Below, piece by piece: positions 27,940 to 39,790 of a DNA stretch of 64,000 nt. This DNA comes from Methylovulum psychrotolerans (GTDB lineage: Bacteria; Pseudomonadota; Gammaproteobacteria; Methylococcales; Methylomonadaceae): contig NZ_PGFZ01000002.1 of NCBI RefSeq assembly GCF_002923755.1, positions 314,195 through 378,194 on the forward strand, given 5' to 3'. Each line of letters begins with the position of its first letter. Positions within the stretch are counted from its first letter, which is position 1. The translations under genes and the position numbers were made by a program. Under the pieces are notes generated by a model. That model saw nothing but the letters and a program-made list of their open reading frames with translations, was not told where the DNA came from and ran no database searches.

Positions 27940-28200
27940 CTAACCTCCGTCTACGAGTAAAGGATCCAGTTTTTTCTGCTGCTCTAGGGCGTACAGGTCA
28001 TCAAAACCGCCGACATGCAGCTCGCCGATATAAATTTGCGGCACTGTCCGCCGCCGCGTTTTTGTCATCATGGCTTCGCGTAGCCCAGGTTCAGCATCGA
28101 CATTAATTTCAGTATAGGCCGCGCCCTTTTTGTCGAGCAGACGTTTTGCCATAATACAGTAAGGGCAAATGCGGGTGGTGTAGATGAGTATCTCAGGCAT
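27940..28200 (-). CDS. grxC: Glutaredoxin 3
   Basis: 86 residues with the dithiol active site CPYC at 12-15, TVPQIYIG with the cis-Pro and GGFDDLYAL, the classic GrxC set. It reduces protein disulfides and mixed disulfides with glutathione. The gene heads the unit grxC-DUF1289; the start at 28200 has no strong ribosome site. Confidence 0.94.
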   Translation of the reverse strand: MPEILIYTTRICPYCIMAKRLLDKKGAAYTEINVDAEPGLREAMMTKTRRRTVPQIYIGELHVGGFDDLYALEQQKKLDPLLVDGG

Positions 28201-28366
28201 AGGCGGATAATGTTTGTTAAACTATACGGGCATTCTATCGGTAAAGGTATTGTTATTCAATGTCGATAGGTGGCGGCGCGGGCGCTCGGCCTGCCGCCAT
28301 CGGGTCAGAATGGAACGCAATTACTAACGCTTAGGCACGTCAACACCCGCGAGATGAGAAATTAAC

Positions 28367-28747
28367 ATGAACGATTTACCCGAAAATTTAAAATATGCCC
28401 GCACCCACGAATGGGCGTTATGGCAAGAAGACGGCGTTGTCCGTGTCGGCATTACCGATTTTGCCCAACAACAATTGGGCGATTTGGTGTTTATCGGCCT
28501 GCCTGATGTGGGGCGTAACGTGGCGGCAGGCGAGCAATGCGCGGTGGTGGAGTCGGTCAAAACCGCTTCCGACTTGCACAGTCCGGTCACTGGTGAAATT
28601 GTCGAAATCAACACCAGCTTGCAGGACGAACCTGAGCAAATTAACGACAGTCCGTATCAGGCTTGGATATTTGCGGTGCGGGCGGCGGATGCCGCTGAGT
28701 TGGACGCGCTGTTAGATGCGGCGGCTTATGAAAACACCTTGGATTAA
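28367..28747 (+). CDS. gcvH: Glycine cleavage system H protein
   Basis: 126 residues. It carries the lipoyl arm that shuttles the aminomethyl group among P, T and L proteins. The lipoylated Lys65 lies in VVESVKTASD, and EWALWQEDGVVRVGITDFAQ and ASPYQAWIF-like segments fit the family. GAGAA precedes the ATG. It is not beside gcvT or gcvP in this window, and no glycine riboswitch is seen upstream. Confidence 0.95.
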   Translation: MNDLPENLKYARTHEWALWQEDGVVRVGITDFAQQQLGDLVFIGLPDVGRNVAAGEQCAVVESVKTASDLHSPVTGEIVEINTSLQDEPEQINDSPYQAWIFAVRAADAAELDALLDAAAYENTLD

Positions 28748-28753
28748 TGCCCT

Positions 28754-28789
28754 AAAAGTGGCGGCAAGATAGCGTAGTATGCCGCTTTT
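28754..28789 (+). terminator. Probable terminator after gcvH
   Basis: AAAAG-TG-GCGGCA pairs with TGCCGCTTTT with a two-base bulge, leaving a T-rich tail. It lies between gcvH and dgkA, so it would separate their transcripts. Confidence 0.4.
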
Positions 28790-28822
28790 CCACCTTATAT
28801 ATAGCAAACACCCTAATAAAAC

Positions 28823-29182
28823 ATGGCTAACCAAAATGCAAAAGGCCTAAAGCGCCTCGTTAATGCGTGCTTTTTTTCCGCCGCCGGATTTAAGGCGACT
28901 TGGCAACACGAAGAGGCGTTCCGGCAAGAAGTGATCTTATTTGTGGTAAGCACCCCGGTCGCCATCTGGCTGGGTGAAACCGTGATTGAAAAGCTGCTGT
29001 TGATTGGCAGCATGGTTTTAGTGATGCTGGTCGAGCTGCTCAATACCGCCGTTGAATCGGTGGTAGATCGGGTCGGCTTTGAGCATCATGAGCTGTCAGG
29101 ACGCGCCAAAGACATTGGTTCGGCGGCGGTGATGATGTCGTTGGCCTGGGCGGCGGTCACTTGGGCTTTAATTTTACTGTAA
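28823..29182 (+). CDS. dgkA: Diacylglycerol kinase
   Basis: 119 residues, a small three-helix membrane kinase that recycles diacylglycerol to phosphatidate. Key residues are seen in ACFFSAAGFKATWQHEEAFRQE and VELLNTAVESVVDRVGFEHHELSGRAKDIGSAAVMMS. It ends 12 bases before the PfkB kinase start. No ribosome site stands out at its ATG. Confidence 0.94.
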   Translation: MANQNAKGLKRLVNACFFSAAGFKATWQHEEAFRQEVILFVVSTPVAIWLGETVIEKLLLIGSMVLVMLVELLNTAVESVVDRVGFEHHELSGRAKDIGSAAVMMSLAWAAVTWALILL

Positions 29183-29193
29183 AGGACAAAACA

Positions 29194-30129
29194 ATGAGTG
29201 CGTTAATCTGCGGTTCTATGGCTTACGACACCATCATGGTGTTTCATGACAAATTTAAAAACCACATCCTGCCGGAAAAAGTCCATATCCTTAATGTGTC
29301 TTTCTTAGTGCCTGTATTGCGCCGCGAGTACGGCGGCTGTGCCGGCAACATTGCCTATAACTTAAACTTGTTGGGCGAGGAAGCTTTGATTATGGCGGTG
29401 GTCGGGCATGATTTTGAGCCCTACAGCTACTGGTTGAGCCAGCATGGCCTATCGAGCGACTATATTAAAATCCTCGACAGCCAGTATACCGGACAGGCCT
29501 ATATCACCACCGATGAAGAAGGCAATCAAATCACCGCTTTCCATCCGGGGGCGATGGGGGCCTCACATCTGAATGTTGTACCCGCCGACCGCGATGACAT
29601 TACCATCGGCATCGTTTCGCCCGACGGTAAAGACGGGATGCAGCAACATGCCGCCCAATTCGTCGAGCAGGAAATCCCGTTTATTTTCGACCCCGGCCAA
29701 GGTATGCCGATGTTTGATGGCGCGGAACTGCTCACCTTCATTGACCAAGCTACTTGGGTGACGCTGAACGATTATGAGTCTGAGCTGATGCAAGAGCGCA
29801 CTGGCTTGTCGTTAGAAGCCATTGCCGACCGTGTGGAAGCCTTGGTCGTCACCTTAGGGTCGCACGGCTCGAAAGTCTATACCGGAGGCAGTTGCATCAC
29901 CATCCCGCCCGCCCAACCGCACGCGCTTAATGATCCGACCGGTTGCGGCGACGCTTACCGCGCCGGGTTGCTGTATGGCCTGATGAACGATCTCGATTGG
30001 CCGACCACCGGACGTATCGCTTCCTTAATGGGCGCGATTAAAATCGAGCATCACGGCACCCAAAACCACCGCTTCGACATGGCAAGCTTTAAGCAACGCT
30101 ACCATGAAAATTTTGGCATTTCCTTCTAA
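29194..30129 (+). CDS. PfkB family carbohydrate/adenosine kinase
   Basis: 311 residues. The N-terminus MSALICGSMAYDTIM, the GGCAGNIAYNL substrate loop and the ATP/anion-hole motif DPTGCGDAYRAGLL (catalytic Asp near residue 262) identify the ribokinase/PfkB fold; the substrate is probably adenosine or a sugar, with adenosine kinase a good guess. I moved the start from 29161 to 29194, where AAAGGA precedes ATG and the upstream frame overlaps dgkA. It sits between dgkA and mazG. Confidence 0.85.
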   Translation: MSALICGSMAYDTIMVFHDKFKNHILPEKVHILNVSFLVPVLRREYGGCAGNIAYNLNLLGEEALIMAVVGHDFEPYSYWLSQHGLSSDYIKILDSQYTGQAYITTDEEGNQITAFHPGAMGASHLNVVPADRDDITIGIVSPDGKDGMQQHAAQFVEQEIPFIFDPGQGMPMFDGAELLTFIDQATWVTLNDYESELMQERTGLSLEAIADRVEALVVTLGSHGSKVYTGGSCITIPPAQPHALNDPTGCGDAYRAGLLYGLMNDLDWPTTGRIASLMGAIKIEHHGTQNHRFDMASFKQRYHENFGISF

Positions 30130-30142
30130 AACGGGCTAGACC

Positions 30143-30934
30143 ATGCTGAACAACACCCAACAATTGCTGGACTTAATGGTACAGTTGCGTGACCCAAAGC
30201 AAGGTTGCCCCTGGGATCTCAAACAGGACTTCACTACCTTAATCCCTTACGTCATTGAAGAAGCTTATGAGGTGGTGGATGCCATCGAGCGTAATGATTA
30301 TGACGACTTGCGCGGCGAGCTGGGTGATTTGCTGCTGCAAGTGGTGTTCCAGGCGCAAATCGCCAAAGAACGCGGCTTGTTTGATTTTGAAGACGTTGCC
30401 GGCAGTATCAGCAATAAACTGATACGCCGCCATCCCCATGTTTTCGCCGATGCGGTATTTGCCGACGACGAGCAACGCCACCAAGCTTGGGAACATGCCA
30501 AGGCTTTAGAGCGGCAAGAAAAACAACCGGATACCAGCAGCGCCTTATCCGGCATTGCCGCCAGTTTGCCCGCCTTAATGGCGGCGGAGAAAATCCAAGA
30601 CCGTGCCGCCCGGCAAGGCTTTGACTGGCCTGAGGCGGAACCCGTTTTCGCCAAGGTGGAAGAGGAGTTGGACGAAGTGCGGGGGGCTTGGGAATCCGGC
30701 GATTTGGCGCATATTCAGGAAGAGATTGGCGACTTATTGTTCGTCGCCGTCAATCTGGCGCGGCATTTAAAAGTCAACCCCGAAGTCGCCCTTAAACAAA
30801 GTATCCAGAAATTCACCAAACGTTTCCAGTACATCGAGCAACAAGTCGCCGTCTCAGGGCGCGGCATGGCTGACTGCGAACTGGCCGAACTGGATGCCTT
30901 GTGGGATGAGGCTAAGGTCGTTTTGGCCAAGTAG
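30143..30934 (+). CDS. mazG: Nucleoside triphosphate pyrophosphohydrolase MazG
   Basis: 263 residues of the two-lobed MazG NTP-PPase. Each half carries EExxE-type metal motifs (IEEAYEVVDAIE then GELGDLLLQVVF in lobe one; KVEEELDEVRGAWESGD then EEIGDLLFVAVN in lobe two). It hydrolyses (d)NTPs and modulates stress signalling. It follows the PfkB kinase by 13 bases, likely in one operon with dgkA. Confidence 0.95.
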   Translation: MLNNTQQLLDLMVQLRDPKQGCPWDLKQDFTTLIPYVIEEAYEVVDAIERNDYDDLRGELGDLLLQVVFQAQIAKERGLFDFEDVAGSISNKLIRRHPHVFADAVFADDEQRHQAWEHAKALERQEKQPDTSSALSGIAASLPALMAAEKIQDRAARQGFDWPEAEPVFAKVEEELDEVRGAWESGDLAHIQEEIGDLLFVAVNLARHLKVNPEVALKQSIQKFTKRFQYIEQQVAVSGRGMADCELAELDALWDEAKVVLAK

Positions 30935-30949
30935 GATGGGGGAGTAAGA

Positions 30950-30971
30950 GCTTTCGGCTTTTGCCGAAAGC
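30950..30971 (+). terminator. Hairpin after mazG
   Basis: CTTTCGGC-TTTT-GCCGAAAG is a perfect 8-bp stem beginning 16 bases after the mazG stop, with one further G-C pair. A T-run is lacking, so termination may be partial. Confidence 0.5.
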
Positions 30972-31588
30972 CTTAAGGCATGGGTGTGGCCAGTAAAATA
31001 GCTAAAGCCCGCCCCCGCCAACCCGCTTTAAAACAGAGTGCAAAAGTCTTTAGCCTTTGCCAGTGACTTTAGGGCGCAGCGCAAACCTATAAATACTATA
31101 CTCCCAACCGCTTTACTTAAAGCCCTGCATAGCCATTAGACATACCCCGCGTAACCTACAGTTATCATTTTTCATTATCTCCCCCTGTGTCATCCAAAAA
31201 GTAATAGGCGCTGTCCGCATCTTACTATCCCTTATTGAAACCTGCGAAAACTGCGGTTGGTGAACTAAGCCGATAAAATGGCCATTTTTATCCGAAACCC
31301 TGTCAGCATAGGCTGTTGTTCGCCAAAAAATACTACTTTATTTTATTATAAATGTGAAGTCCGTCACAAAAACAACAAATAAATCATAGTGTGCTTTTAT
31401 TTTGTAATAAACTCATGGCTCTATTTGGTATTGTCTTAGGTGGACTGAATAGCCTGCTATTCAGCCATTAGGTAATTGTTATGGCCGATGTCCGTTAAAA
31501 ACAGGCCGTAGGCAACGCCGCCATTACCAAAAATAGCGGTTTAGCCCAATTAAGCCCCATTACTCAAACCCTTACTGTCAGGTGCAAC
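30972..31588. other. 617-base gene-free region upstream of the RHS gene
   Basis: No gene is supported. It holds one copy of the GAGTGCAAA..TCTTTAGCCTTTGCC repeat (31036-31061), a hairpin CTGAATAG/CTATTCAG at 31445-31464 and an AT-rich stretch (31320-31440) containing TTATTATAAATG that could provide the RHS promoter. I cannot name the promoter with confidence. Confidence 0.4.
31036..31061 (+). repeat. Dispersed GAGTGCAAA-hairpin repeat, copy 1
   Basis: The 26 bases match 62398-62423 at 25 positions and can form GCAAA/TTTGC pairing around TCTTTAGC. Copies flank accessory DNA at this and the 62-kb site, which suggests a mobile or recombination-associated repeat rather than a gene signal. Confidence 0.55.
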
Positions 31589-34500
31589 ATGCTTACAGCG
31601 CATTTCCCGAAACGAAGCCGTCCCTTAGCCAATAAAAGCTACTGGGCCGCCAGCCTGTTTGTCCTGTTGTGCCTGCTGGGGAGTCTTATCCCCGCCCCGT
31701 ATTCCCCGGCCTTGGCCAGTAGCACCAATAACAACGCGGTGGTGGCGCTGCAAATCGGCAATTACGTCCTCATTTCCAAGCGTAAAGCGTCAAATACCCT
31801 ATACGATTACACCTACCAAGCCAGCATCACCAATTTGGGTACGGCCACGGCGCGTAACGCCAAAGCCAAGGCGGACAGCCTTAATCCTGCCATCAAACTG
31901 CAAAACCCCGACCTGCAATTCGGCGATGTGCCGCCCGGCAAGACCGTGGCCAGCCGCGACACCTTCACCCTGCGCAAAGCCGACAGCACCGTCTTTAAGC
32001 CCACCGATTTGAAGTGGCAATTCAACCAGCCGCTGTCCCCGGTCGCCAATGCCGGCCCCGACCAGACCGTCGCCTTGGGCAGCACCGTTTACCTGGACGG
32101 CAGCGGCTCTTTTAATCCCGAAGAGGACGAAGACGACCCCGTCGTTTACCAATGGAGCTTCCTCAGCAAACCCGCCGGCAGCACCGCCACCTTATCCAAG
32201 CCGACAGCAGTCAACCCCAAGTTTATCGCCGATAAAAAAGGCAGCTATACCCTGCAATTGGTCATCGGCCAAGGCCATTGCCTCAGCGCCGCCGACACCG
32301 TCGTCATCAGCACCAGCAACAGCGCCCCCGTCGCCAATGCCGGCCCCGACCAATCCGTGCACAGCGGCGACACCGTCGTTTTAGACGGCAGCCGTTCCGG
32401 CGATGCCGACCACGACCCGTTAACCTATAGTTGGACACTGACCAACAAGCCCGCTACCAGCCAAGCCGTCTTAACTAACCCGACCACCGTCAACCCCCGT
32501 TTCATCGCCGACCAGCCCGGCACTTATTCCGCACAACTGATCGTTAACGACGGCCATGCCGACAGTGCCGCCGCCATCGTGCTGGTCACCACCGTCAATA
32601 CCCGCCCTGTCGCCCGGACAGGCGGCGACCAAAGCGCGAAAGTCAACACCCTTGTCTTGCTGGACGGCAGCGCCTCCAGCGATGCCGACGGCGATGCCTT
32701 AAGCTATAGCTGGACGCTGCTCAGCAAACCGGGCGGCAGCACTGCCATTCTCAACAACCCGCTGAGCGTCAAAGCCAGCCTGACCCTTGATAAGGCGGGC
32801 GTTTACGTCGCGCAACTGATCGTCAAAGACGCGCTGTCCGACAGCGACCCCGTCACCGTCACTGTTACCACCGAAAACAGCCGCCCCACCGCCAACCCCG
32901 GTTTAGACCAAAGCGTCGCCCTCAACACCGTTGTCCAATTGAGCGGCGCGGCTTCCGGCGACCCCGACAGTGACCCGTTAAGCTACCAATGGGCCATGGT
33001 GAGCAAGCCCGCCGCCAGCCAAGCGGTGCTGTCCGACCCCGTGCTGGTCAGCCCGACCTTTACCGCCGACAAGCCCGGTAATTACGTCCTTAGCCTGAGC
33101 GTCAACGACGGCAAACTCACCAGCGACCCGGCCAACGTCACCATCAGCACCCTGAACAGCCGCCCCGTCGCCAATGCGGGCAGCGACCAGACCGCCGCCC
33201 AAAGCCTGATTTTCTTAGACGGCACCGCTTCCAGTGATGCCGATAACGATCCCCTGACTTACCAGTGGTCGTTATTAAGTAAACCCGCCGCCAGCCAAGC
33301 GGCCTTGAACGGCATCACCCTCAGCAAACCCCAATTCACCGCCGATTATCCGGGCTATTATGTCGGCCAATTGACCGTCAACGACGGGCATTTAGACAGC
33401 GACCCCGATACCGTCACCGTCGAAGTGCCGTCTATCCTGTTCAACCACGCGCCCGGCATCACCTCGCTGGCCCCAATCACCGCCACAACCGGCACCGCTT
33501 ATACCTACACAGTAGCGGCCAGCGACCCCGATGCCGGCGACACCCTGACCTTCAGCCTGGGCAGTGCGCCCGCCGGGATGCAGATCCAAGCCGACACCGG
33601 ACTGATCCAATGGCAACCGGATGCTAGCCAAATCGGCAGCTTTGCCGTGGCCGTGACCGTCAGTGACCGCTTCGGCGCTACAGTGACCCAGAATTTCTCG
33701 GTCACTGTGACCGCCGCCGTCACTACCACCCGCGTCCCCACGGTCATTGGACAAGCCAAAGCCGCCGCTGTCGCCGCACTCAGTGCCGCCCACCTCAACC
33801 TGGGCAACGTCAGCTACGTCTACAGCGACACCGCCGCCTCAGGCACCGTCATCCAAGCCACCCCCGCCAGCGGCACTTTGGATATTGGCGCACCCGTCGA
33901 TCTGGTGATTTCTTTAGGGACTAACAGCGGCTTGCCGCCCGATCCCAGCGCCGTCGCACCGCCCCTAAACCCGACCGCGCCCGTCACCCCGCTGAACCAA
34001 GCCGCCAACTTCCTGTATACCGGCGAGCATCCGGTGCAAACCGGGCTGCTGGCCAGCACCATCGACGCCAAACGCATCGCCGTTATTCGTGGCAAAATCC
34101 GGACCCGTGCCGACCAAGCCTTGGCGGGTGTCACCGTTTCGGTCAAAAACCACCCCGAATTCGGCCAAACCCTTTCGCGTGCCGACGGCCAGTTTGACCT
34201 GGCGGTCAACGGCGGCGGCTACCTGGTGCTGGATTACCAAAACCCCGGTTTCTTGCCAGCCCAACGCCAAGTCAAAACCCCGTGGCAGGATTATGTCTGG
34301 GTCGAGGACGTGGTATTGCTGCCCTTGGACAGCCAAGTCTCCGCCATCGACTTGAGCGCGTCCAACCTGCAAGTGGCACAAGGTAGCCCCAGCACCGACG
34401 CCGACGGCATCCGCCAAGCCACCGTGCTGTTCCCGGCCGGCACCCAAGCCACCATGACCCTGCCGGATGGCAGCAGCCAAGCCCTGACCGCTCTGCATGT

Positions 34501-37500
34501 CCGCGCCACCGAGTACACCGTCGGCGCCAACGGCCCCCAAGCCATGCCCGGCCCCTTACCGCCCACCTCCGGTTACACCTACGCCGTAGAACTGAGCGTG
34601 GATGAAGCCGTGGCGGCGGGTGCCACCCAAGTCAACTTCAGCCAGACCGTCCCGTTTTATGTCGACAACTTCCTCAACTTCCCCACCGGTTCGGTAGTGC
34701 CGGTCGGCTGGTATGACCGGGCGAAAAGCGCGTGGATCCCGTCCGATAATGGCCGGGTCATCAAAGTACTGGGCGTTAGGGATGGCGCCGCCGACCTGGA
34801 CACCGACGGCGACGGCGTGGCTGACAACGCCGACCAATTGGCGGCTTTAGGCGTGACGGCGGACGAACAGGCGCAGCTTGCCGTGCTGTATGCGCCGGGC
34901 AAGACCTTATGGCGTTCGCCGTTAAGGCATTTTTCGCCGTGGGATTTGAACTGGCCTTGGGGGCCACCGCCTAATAGTGTGCCTCCTGCGTCTCAGCCGC
35001 CATCTAAAAATCCGACACCAGATAAGGATAGTGACATTTGCCCAGGATGTGCCATCAATGCTCAAGCCGGAACGGTAGGCGAAGAGCTGCCCGTCTTAGG
35101 CACCCCGTACTCCCTGCATTACCAAAGCAGACGGGCTAACGGTTACCGCCCTGAACAGGCCATCCCCGTCACAATTTCCGGCAGCACGCTACCCGATAGC
35201 CTAAAGGGTATCGATGTGTCGGTGTCGGTTGCGGGGCAATCTTTCAGCCGGTCTTTTCCGGCAGAACCCAACCAATCTTATACCTTTGACTGGAACGGCC
35301 TCGACGGCTATGGCCGTCCGGTGACCGGGGCGACCGTGGCGACGGTTACGCTCAGCTACAACTACAATCTCGTTTACTATGCGGTACGGCAAGATGTAGC
35401 GCAAAGCTTTGCCCAAGTCAGCAGCGAACCCGGCGCGGCCTTTATTGCTGGTCGCTATGCCGCCACTTTTGCCATGACACGGACTTGGCAACAAACGCTT
35501 ACCAAGAATCAGAAGGAGCAACCATTAGGCAACTGGAGTTTAAATATTAACCATAGTTACGATGCTCTTAACCAGATGATTGAATTGGGGACTGGGGAGC
35601 ACCGTAAGGCCGGTGATTTAGGCAGGGCCATCACCACAGTGGCGGGTAACGGTGGGATGGGGTTCAGTGCGGGTAGTCAAAACGCCAAAACAACGCCGCT
35701 AAATTATCCCCGTGACGTTGCGGCCGCACCTGATGGCGGCTTTTATCTGGCCGATACTTCCAATAACCGTATTCGGCGCGTCAAGCCTGATGGCAGCATC
35801 GTTACGGTAGCCGGTACCGGCTACCCCGGTTACGGAGACAGCCGCTATGCCGAGGGTGCGCTTGCTACGCAAGCGCCGCTTAACTATCCCACAGGCATTG
35901 CCCTTGGCCCGGATGGCAGCCTCTATATTGCCGATTATGTCAACCAGCGTATCCGTCAAGTCAGGCCGGACGGCACCATCATTACCGTAGCGGGTAACGG
36001 AACGGTCGGCAGCGGCGGCGACGGTTATTTTGCCAAGCAAGCGCAATTTAATTATCCGAGTGATATCGCCGTGGGCGCTGATGGGAGCCTGTATATTGCC
36101 GACACCCTAAACAACCGTATCCGTAGGGTTGGCCCTGATGGCATCATCACGACCGTGGCGGGTACTGGAATTTATGGTTACAGCGGCGATGGCGGTCCGG
36201 CAACCCAAGCCGCTATTTATAGCGGTTGTCTTGATGTCGGCTCTGACGGCAGTATTTACCTGGCTGGGGGGAGCCGCATCCGGCGCATCGATCCTTCCGG
36301 TGTTATCACGACCATAGTGGGTACCGGAAGTAGTGGTTACAGCGGCGACGGCGGGCCAGCCAATCTGGCGAGAATTGACGGCGGCGGTTGCCCCGATGTT
36401 CAAGCTGACGGTAGCCTTTATCTTGGCGGTTACGAGAACTACCGTGTCCGGCGGGTCGATCCGAACGGTATCATCACTACCGTAGCGGGAACTGGGAGCC
36501 GCGGTGATAGCGGTGATGACGGTCTTGCCACGCAGGCACAGATTGATGAGGCGGGCATTGATGTCGGGCCAGACGGTAATCTTTACTTAGCCGACTGGAG
36601 AAACCAACGGATTCGCCGGGTGGCTTCCATTTTGCCGGGATATAGCGTCAACGATGTGCTGGTCCCTTCCGACACCGGTGATGAAATCTATCGGTTTGAC
36701 GCATCGGGAAAGCATCTGGGCACCTTGGATGCGCTAACCGGCAGCGAACGTTACCGTTTTGCTTATAATGCTGCCGGACAACTGACCCAAATCACCGATG
36801 CTGACGGCGACATGACCCGCATTGAACGGGATGGTATGGGCAAGCCTTTGGCGATTGTCGCACCGGACGGCCAGCGGACGGTATTGGCAGTAGACAGTAA
36901 CGGCTATCTTGCCTCGGTCAGTAATCCGGCAGGTGAACCCCACCGCATAGCCTACACCGCTGACGGGTTGATGAGCCAGTTTACCGATCCTAACGGCAAC
37001 AGCACCAACTTTGGCTATGATAGCCTTGGCTATTTGCTGAAAGACACCAACGCAGGTTTGGGGGGCTGGACGGTTACCCGCACCGAAACGGTTAGCGGGC
37101 ATAGCAATACCATGACCACCGCCGAAGGCCATGCGACAAGCTTCTCTGTAGACACCCTGCCTTGGGGAGACCGCCGCCAAGTCAACACCTATCCTGACGG
37201 CACTACCCAAACTAAGCTGTTCAAAACCACCGGTGAAGAAACCACCGCCAGCCCCGACGGCTCTTTCAGTTCCCTCCTGCAAAAACCGGATCCGCGCTTT
37301 GGGATGCAAGCCCCTGTTTCGGGTACGTCCAGTGTCCGCTTGCCAAGCGGTTTGACTTTAGCCGCCTCCACGACCCGTACGGCACGTCTGGCCGACCCTA
37401 ACGATCCGCTCAGCTTGATAAGCTTTACTGAAAGTGCCGAAGTCAATGGCTTCTCCCATACGCGTAACTTTAACAAAGCCAGCCTGACCTACACTGACAC

Positions 37501-39790
37501 CACCCCCACCGGACGGACAACCACCACCCAAGTCAACGCCAACAACCGCCCGCTGCAAACCAGCGTCCCGTCCCTTTATCCGGTCACCTACAGCTACGAC
37601 AGCCGGGGCCGTCCCACCAGCATCCAACAAGGCCCCGCCGCTGCCCCGCGCGTCAGCCAAATCAGCTACAATGCCCAAGGCTACGTCGACACCCTGACCG
37701 ATGCCCTCAACCGGAACACCACCTTCCACTACGACCTGGCCGGACGGGTCACCCGCAAAACCCTGCCCGACGGGCGCGAACTGGCCTACAGCTACGACGC
37801 CAACGGCAACCTGACCTCGCTCACCCCGCCCGGGCGGCCGCCGCATGTGTTCGATTACACCCCCGTCGATTTGGCCGACCGCTACACCCCGCCCGCCGTC
37901 GGCCAAGGCAACCCGCAGACGCTGTACGAATACAACAAAGACAAACAGCCGACCCGCATCACCCGCCCCGACGGGCAACGCTTGGACTTCGGCTATGCTG
38001 CCGCCAGCGGCCAGCTCCTCAGCCTGACCACCCCAGACGGCGCGTACAGCTACCGCTACTCGCCCACCAGCGGGCAGATGACAGGCCTCACCGCCCCCGA
38101 CGGCAACCAGCTCGGCTACACTTATGACGGCTTCTTGCCCAAAACCACCACCTGGACAGGCGCGGTCAGCGGCAGCGTCAGCCGGGGCTACGACAGCGAC
38201 TTCCGCACCACCAGCCTGGCCATCAGTAATTTCAGCATCTCCAGCTTCAGTTACGACCGGGACGGCTTGCTGGTTATTGCCGATGGCCTCACCCTCAGCC
38301 GTGACCCCAACAACGGGTTGCTCACCGATACCGCCCTAGACCAAGTTACCGACAGCTACACCTATAGCGGCTACGGCGAAACCCAAAGCTACCAAGCCGC
38401 CGCCAACAACAGCCGCGTCGCCCAGTGGACATACCAACGCGACAGCCTGGGGCGCATCACCCAACGCCAAGAAACCCTGCAAGGCGTGACCACCACCTAC
38501 GGTTATAGCTACGACCCCGCAGGCCATCTGCTCGAAGTCACCGCCGACGGCAACAGCCTGGCCACCTACAGCTACGACGACAACGGCAACCGCACCAACA
38601 CCAGCCCGGGCGCAGGCGCGGCGGTCATCGCCCACTACGACGACCAAGACCGCCTGCTCGACTATAGCGGCAGCACCTATAGCTACACCGCCAACGGCGA
38701 ACTGCAAAGCAAGACCAAAAACGGGCAAACCACCCAATACACCTACGATGTTTTGGGCAACCTCAAACACGCCACCCTGCCCGACACCACCGCCATTGGT
38801 TACCTTACCGACGGGCAAAACCGCCGCATCGGCAAAACCGTCAACGGCGTGCTGGTGCAGGGCTTCCTCTACCAAAACCAACTCAACCCCATCGCCGAAC
38901 TGGACGGCAACAACCGGATCATCAGCCGCTTCGTCTACGCCAGCAAAGCCAACGTGCCGGATTACTTCGTCAAAACCGACCCCAACACCCAAAACCAGAC
39001 CACCTACCGCATCATCAGCGACCACCTCGGCAGCCCCCGTTTGGTCATCAACACCGCCGACGGCAGCGTCGCCCAACGCATCGACTACGATGTCTGGGGC
39101 AGCATCACCCAAGACACCAACCCCGGCTTCCAGCCCTTCGGCTACGCAGGCGGCCTGTACGACCAACACACCAAACTTGTCCGCTTCGGCGCAAGGGATT
39201 ATGATGCCGAAACCGGACGGTGGACGGCGAAAGACCCAATTGGGTTTGGGGGTGGGGACAGCAACCTTTATGGGTATGTGGTCGGTGATCCGGTTAATTG
39301 GAGTGATCCTAATGGGCTTTTGCCACAAGAATTAGTGGATTTTTCTGCTGGAATGGGTGACACTTTATCGTTAGGTCTAACTGACTTGATTCGCGATCAA
39401 ATGGGAACAAATGGTGTTGTAAATAAGTGTTCTGGTGCATATGATGCTGGAGAATTGGCGGGTGCAGGCACTTCTTTGGCAACAGGAGTTGCGGGCGGTA
39501 TCCGCGCGGCAGGAATGAAAGGCCCCGGTTTGGAATTTTCACATTGGATACCAAACCGCATGGGAGGCCCTCGCTCAATCTGGAACGGTAACTATGTGTC
39601 TACAGCAGAACATGCGTTGTCAGATCCATACCGTTATCGGTTTATGCCGAGAGTATGGAAGGCAGCTAATCCGCTTCCGAATCAAATGGTTCAGCAGTGG
39701 AACAGAATACCTAATGTTTACAAGGGAGGGGCAGCGGGTGCTGCTTGGGGAGCCGCAGGGATGGCGAATTCAGGTTGCGAGTGTCAATAA
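31589..39790 (+). CDS. Giant Sec-exported RHS/YD-repeat protein with variable C-terminal toxin tip
   Basis: 2733 residues. A signal peptide (1-44) is followed by five PKD/REJ-like domains (about 150-615, each near 93 residues and starting [13 protein letters not shown]), an Ig-like domain (620-705, [17 protein letters not shown]), one PASTA domain (712-780, [16 protein letters not shown]), a carboxypeptidase-regulatory-like and teneurin-like part (840-1150, with [13 protein letters not shown]), NHL propeller repeats (1345-1685, NNRIRRVxPDG), YD repeats and the RHS core to DPNGL at 2577. The last 156 residues are the variable tip: a glycine/alanine-rich pre-toxin segment, then [12 protein letters not shown] and [17 protein letters not shown], a probable effector with conserved His residues. 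The exported, PAAR-less architecture is unlike classic type VI RHS proteins. The stop overlaps the immunity gene start (TAATG). Base composition drops from GC-rich to AT-rich at the tip, the mark of tip exchange. Confidence 0.92.
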   Translation: MLTAHFPKRSRPLANKSYWAASLFVLLCLLGSLIPAPYSPALASSTNNNAVVALQIGNYVLISKRKASNTLYDYTYQASITNLGTATARNAKAKADSLNPAIKLQNPDLQFGDVPPGKTVASRDTFTLRKADSTVFKPTDLKWQFNQPLSPVANAGPDQTVALGSTVYLDGSGSFNPEEDEDDPVVYQWSFLSKPAGSTATLSKPTAVNPKFIADKKGSYTLQLVIGQGHCLSAADTVVISTSNSAPVANAGPDQSVHSGDTVVLDGSRSGDADHDPLTYSWTLTNKPATSQAVLTNPTTVNPRFIADQPGTYSAQLIVNDGHADSAAAIVLVTTVNTRPVARTGGDQSAKVNTLVLLDGSASSDADGDALSYSWTLLSKPGGSTAILNNPLSVKASLTLDKAGVYVAQLIVKDALSDSDPVTVTVTTENSRPTANPGLDQSVALNTVVQLSGAASGDPDSDPLSYQWAMVSKPAASQAVLSDPVLVSPTFTADKPGNYVLSLSVNDGKLTSDPANVTISTLNSRPVANAGSDQTAAQSLIFLDGTASSDADNDPLTYQWSLLSKPAASQAALNGITLSKPQFTADYPGYYVGQLTVNDGHLDSDPDTVTVEVPSILFNHAPGITSLAPITATTGTAYTYTVAASDPDAGDTLTFSLGSAPAGMQIQADTGLIQWQPDASQIGSFAVAVTVSDRFGATVTQNFSVTVTAAVTTTRVPTVIGQAKAAAVAALSAAHLNLGNVSYVYSDTAASGTVIQATPASGTLDIGAPVDLVISLGTNSGLPPDPSAVAPPLNPTAPVTPLNQAANFLYTGEHPVQTGLLASTIDAKRIAVIRGKIRTRADQALAGVTVSVKNHPEFGQTLSRADGQFDLAVNGGGYLVLDYQNPGFLPAQRQVKTPWQDYVWVEDVVLLPLDSQVSAIDLSASNLQVAQGSPSTDADGIRQATVLFPAGTQATMTLPDGSSQALTALHVRATEYTVGANGPQAMPGPLPPTSGYTYAVELSVDEAVAAGATQVNFSQTVPFYVDNFLNFPTGSVVPVGWYDRAKSAWIPSDNGRVIKVLGVRDGAADLDTDGDGVADNADQLAALGVTADEQAQLAVLYAPGKTLWRSPLRHFSPWDLNWPWGPPPNSVPPASQPPSKNPTPDKDSDICPGCAINAQAGTVGEELPVLGTPYSLHYQSRRANGYRPEQAIPVTISGSTLPDSLKGIDVSVSVAGQSFSRSFPAEPNQSYTFDWNGLDGYGRPVTGATVATVTLSYNYNLVYYAVRQDVAQSFAQVSSEPGAAFIAGRYAATFAMTRTWQQTLTKNQKEQPLGNWSLNINHSYDALNQMIELGTGEHRKAGDLGRAITTVAGNGGMGFSAGSQNAKTTPLNYPRDVAAAPDGGFYLADTSNNRIRRVKPDGSIVTVAGTGYPGYGDSRYAEGALATQAPLNYPTGIALGPDGSLYIADYVNQRIRQVRPDGTIITVAGNGTVGSGGDGYFAKQAQFNYPSDIAVGADGSLYIADTLNNRIRRVGPDGIITTVAGTGIYGYSGDGGPATQAAIYSGCLDVGSDGSIYLAGGSRIRRIDPSGVITTIVGTGSSGYSGDGGPANLARIDGGGCPDVQADGSLYLGGYENYRVRRVDPNGIITTVAGTGSRGDSGDDGLATQAQIDEAGIDVGPDGNLYLADWRNQRIRRVASILPGYSVNDVLVPSDTGDEIYRFDASGKHLGTLDALTGSERYRFAYNAAGQLTQITDADGDMTRIERDGMGKPLAIVAPDGQRTVLAVDSNGYLASVSNPAGEPHRIAYTADGLMSQFTDPNGNSTNFGYDSLGYLLKDTNAGLGGWTVTRTETVSGHSNTMTTAEGHATSFSVDTLPWGDRRQVNTYPDGTTQTKLFKTTGEETTASPDGSFSSLLQKPDPRFGMQAPVSGTSSVRLPSGLTLAASTTRTARLADPNDPLSLISFTESAEVNGFSHTRNFNKASLTYTDTTPTGRTTTTQVNANNRPLQTSVPSLYPVTYSYDSRGRPTSIQQGPAAAPRVSQISYNAQGYVDTLTDALNRNTTFHYDLAGRVTRKTLPDGRELAYSYDANGNLTSLTPPGRPPHVFDYTPVDLADRYTPPAVGQGNPQTLYEYNKDKQPTRITRPDGQRLDFGYAAASGQLLSLTTPDGAYSYRYSPTSGQMTGLTAPDGNQLGYTYDGFLPKTTTWTGAVSGSVSRGYDSDFRTTSLAISNFSISSFSYDRDGLLVIADGLTLSRDPNNGLLTDTALDQVTDSYTYSGYGETQSYQAAANNSRVAQWTYQRDSLGRITQRQETLQGVTTTYGYSYDPAGHLLEVTADGNSLATYSYDDNGNRTNTSPGAGAAVIAHYDDQDRLLDYSGSTYSYTANGELQSKTKNGQTTQYTYDVLGNLKHATLPDTTAIGYLTDGQNRRIGKTVNGVLVQGFLYQNQLNPIAELDGNNRIISRFVYASKANVPDYFVKTDPNTQNQTTYRIISDHLGSPRLVINTADGSVAQRIDYDVWGSITQDTNPGFQPFGYAGGLYDQHTKLVRFGARDYDAETGRWTAKDPIGFGGGDSNLYGYVVGDPVNWSDPNGLLPQELVDFSAGMGDTLSLGLTDLIRDQMGTNGVVNKCSGAYDAGELAGAGTSLATGVAGGIRAAGMKGPGLEFSHWIPNRMGGPRSIWNGNYVSTAEHALSDPYRYRFMPRVWKAANPLPNQMVQQWNRIPNVYKGGAAGAAWGAAGMANSGCECQ
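38594..39319 (+). repeat. RHS core segment repeated at 41498-42241
   Basis: 726 bases encoding the last part of the RHS core, ending at DPNGL. The copy at 41498-42241 is 744 bases; the 18-base difference equals a six-codon in-frame insert (41569-41595). Sequence is nearly identical in the last 550 bases. The pair is a ready substrate for homologous exchange of toxin tips. Confidence 0.9.

Noticed and set aside
38336..39328. 330-residue minus-strand open frame in the RHS core
   Set aside because: It is a shadow of the GC-rich RHS coding strand: low-complexity Val/Gly/Ala content, no ribosome site, and it disappears where codon use changes. The other long minus-strand frames under the RHS gene are the same.
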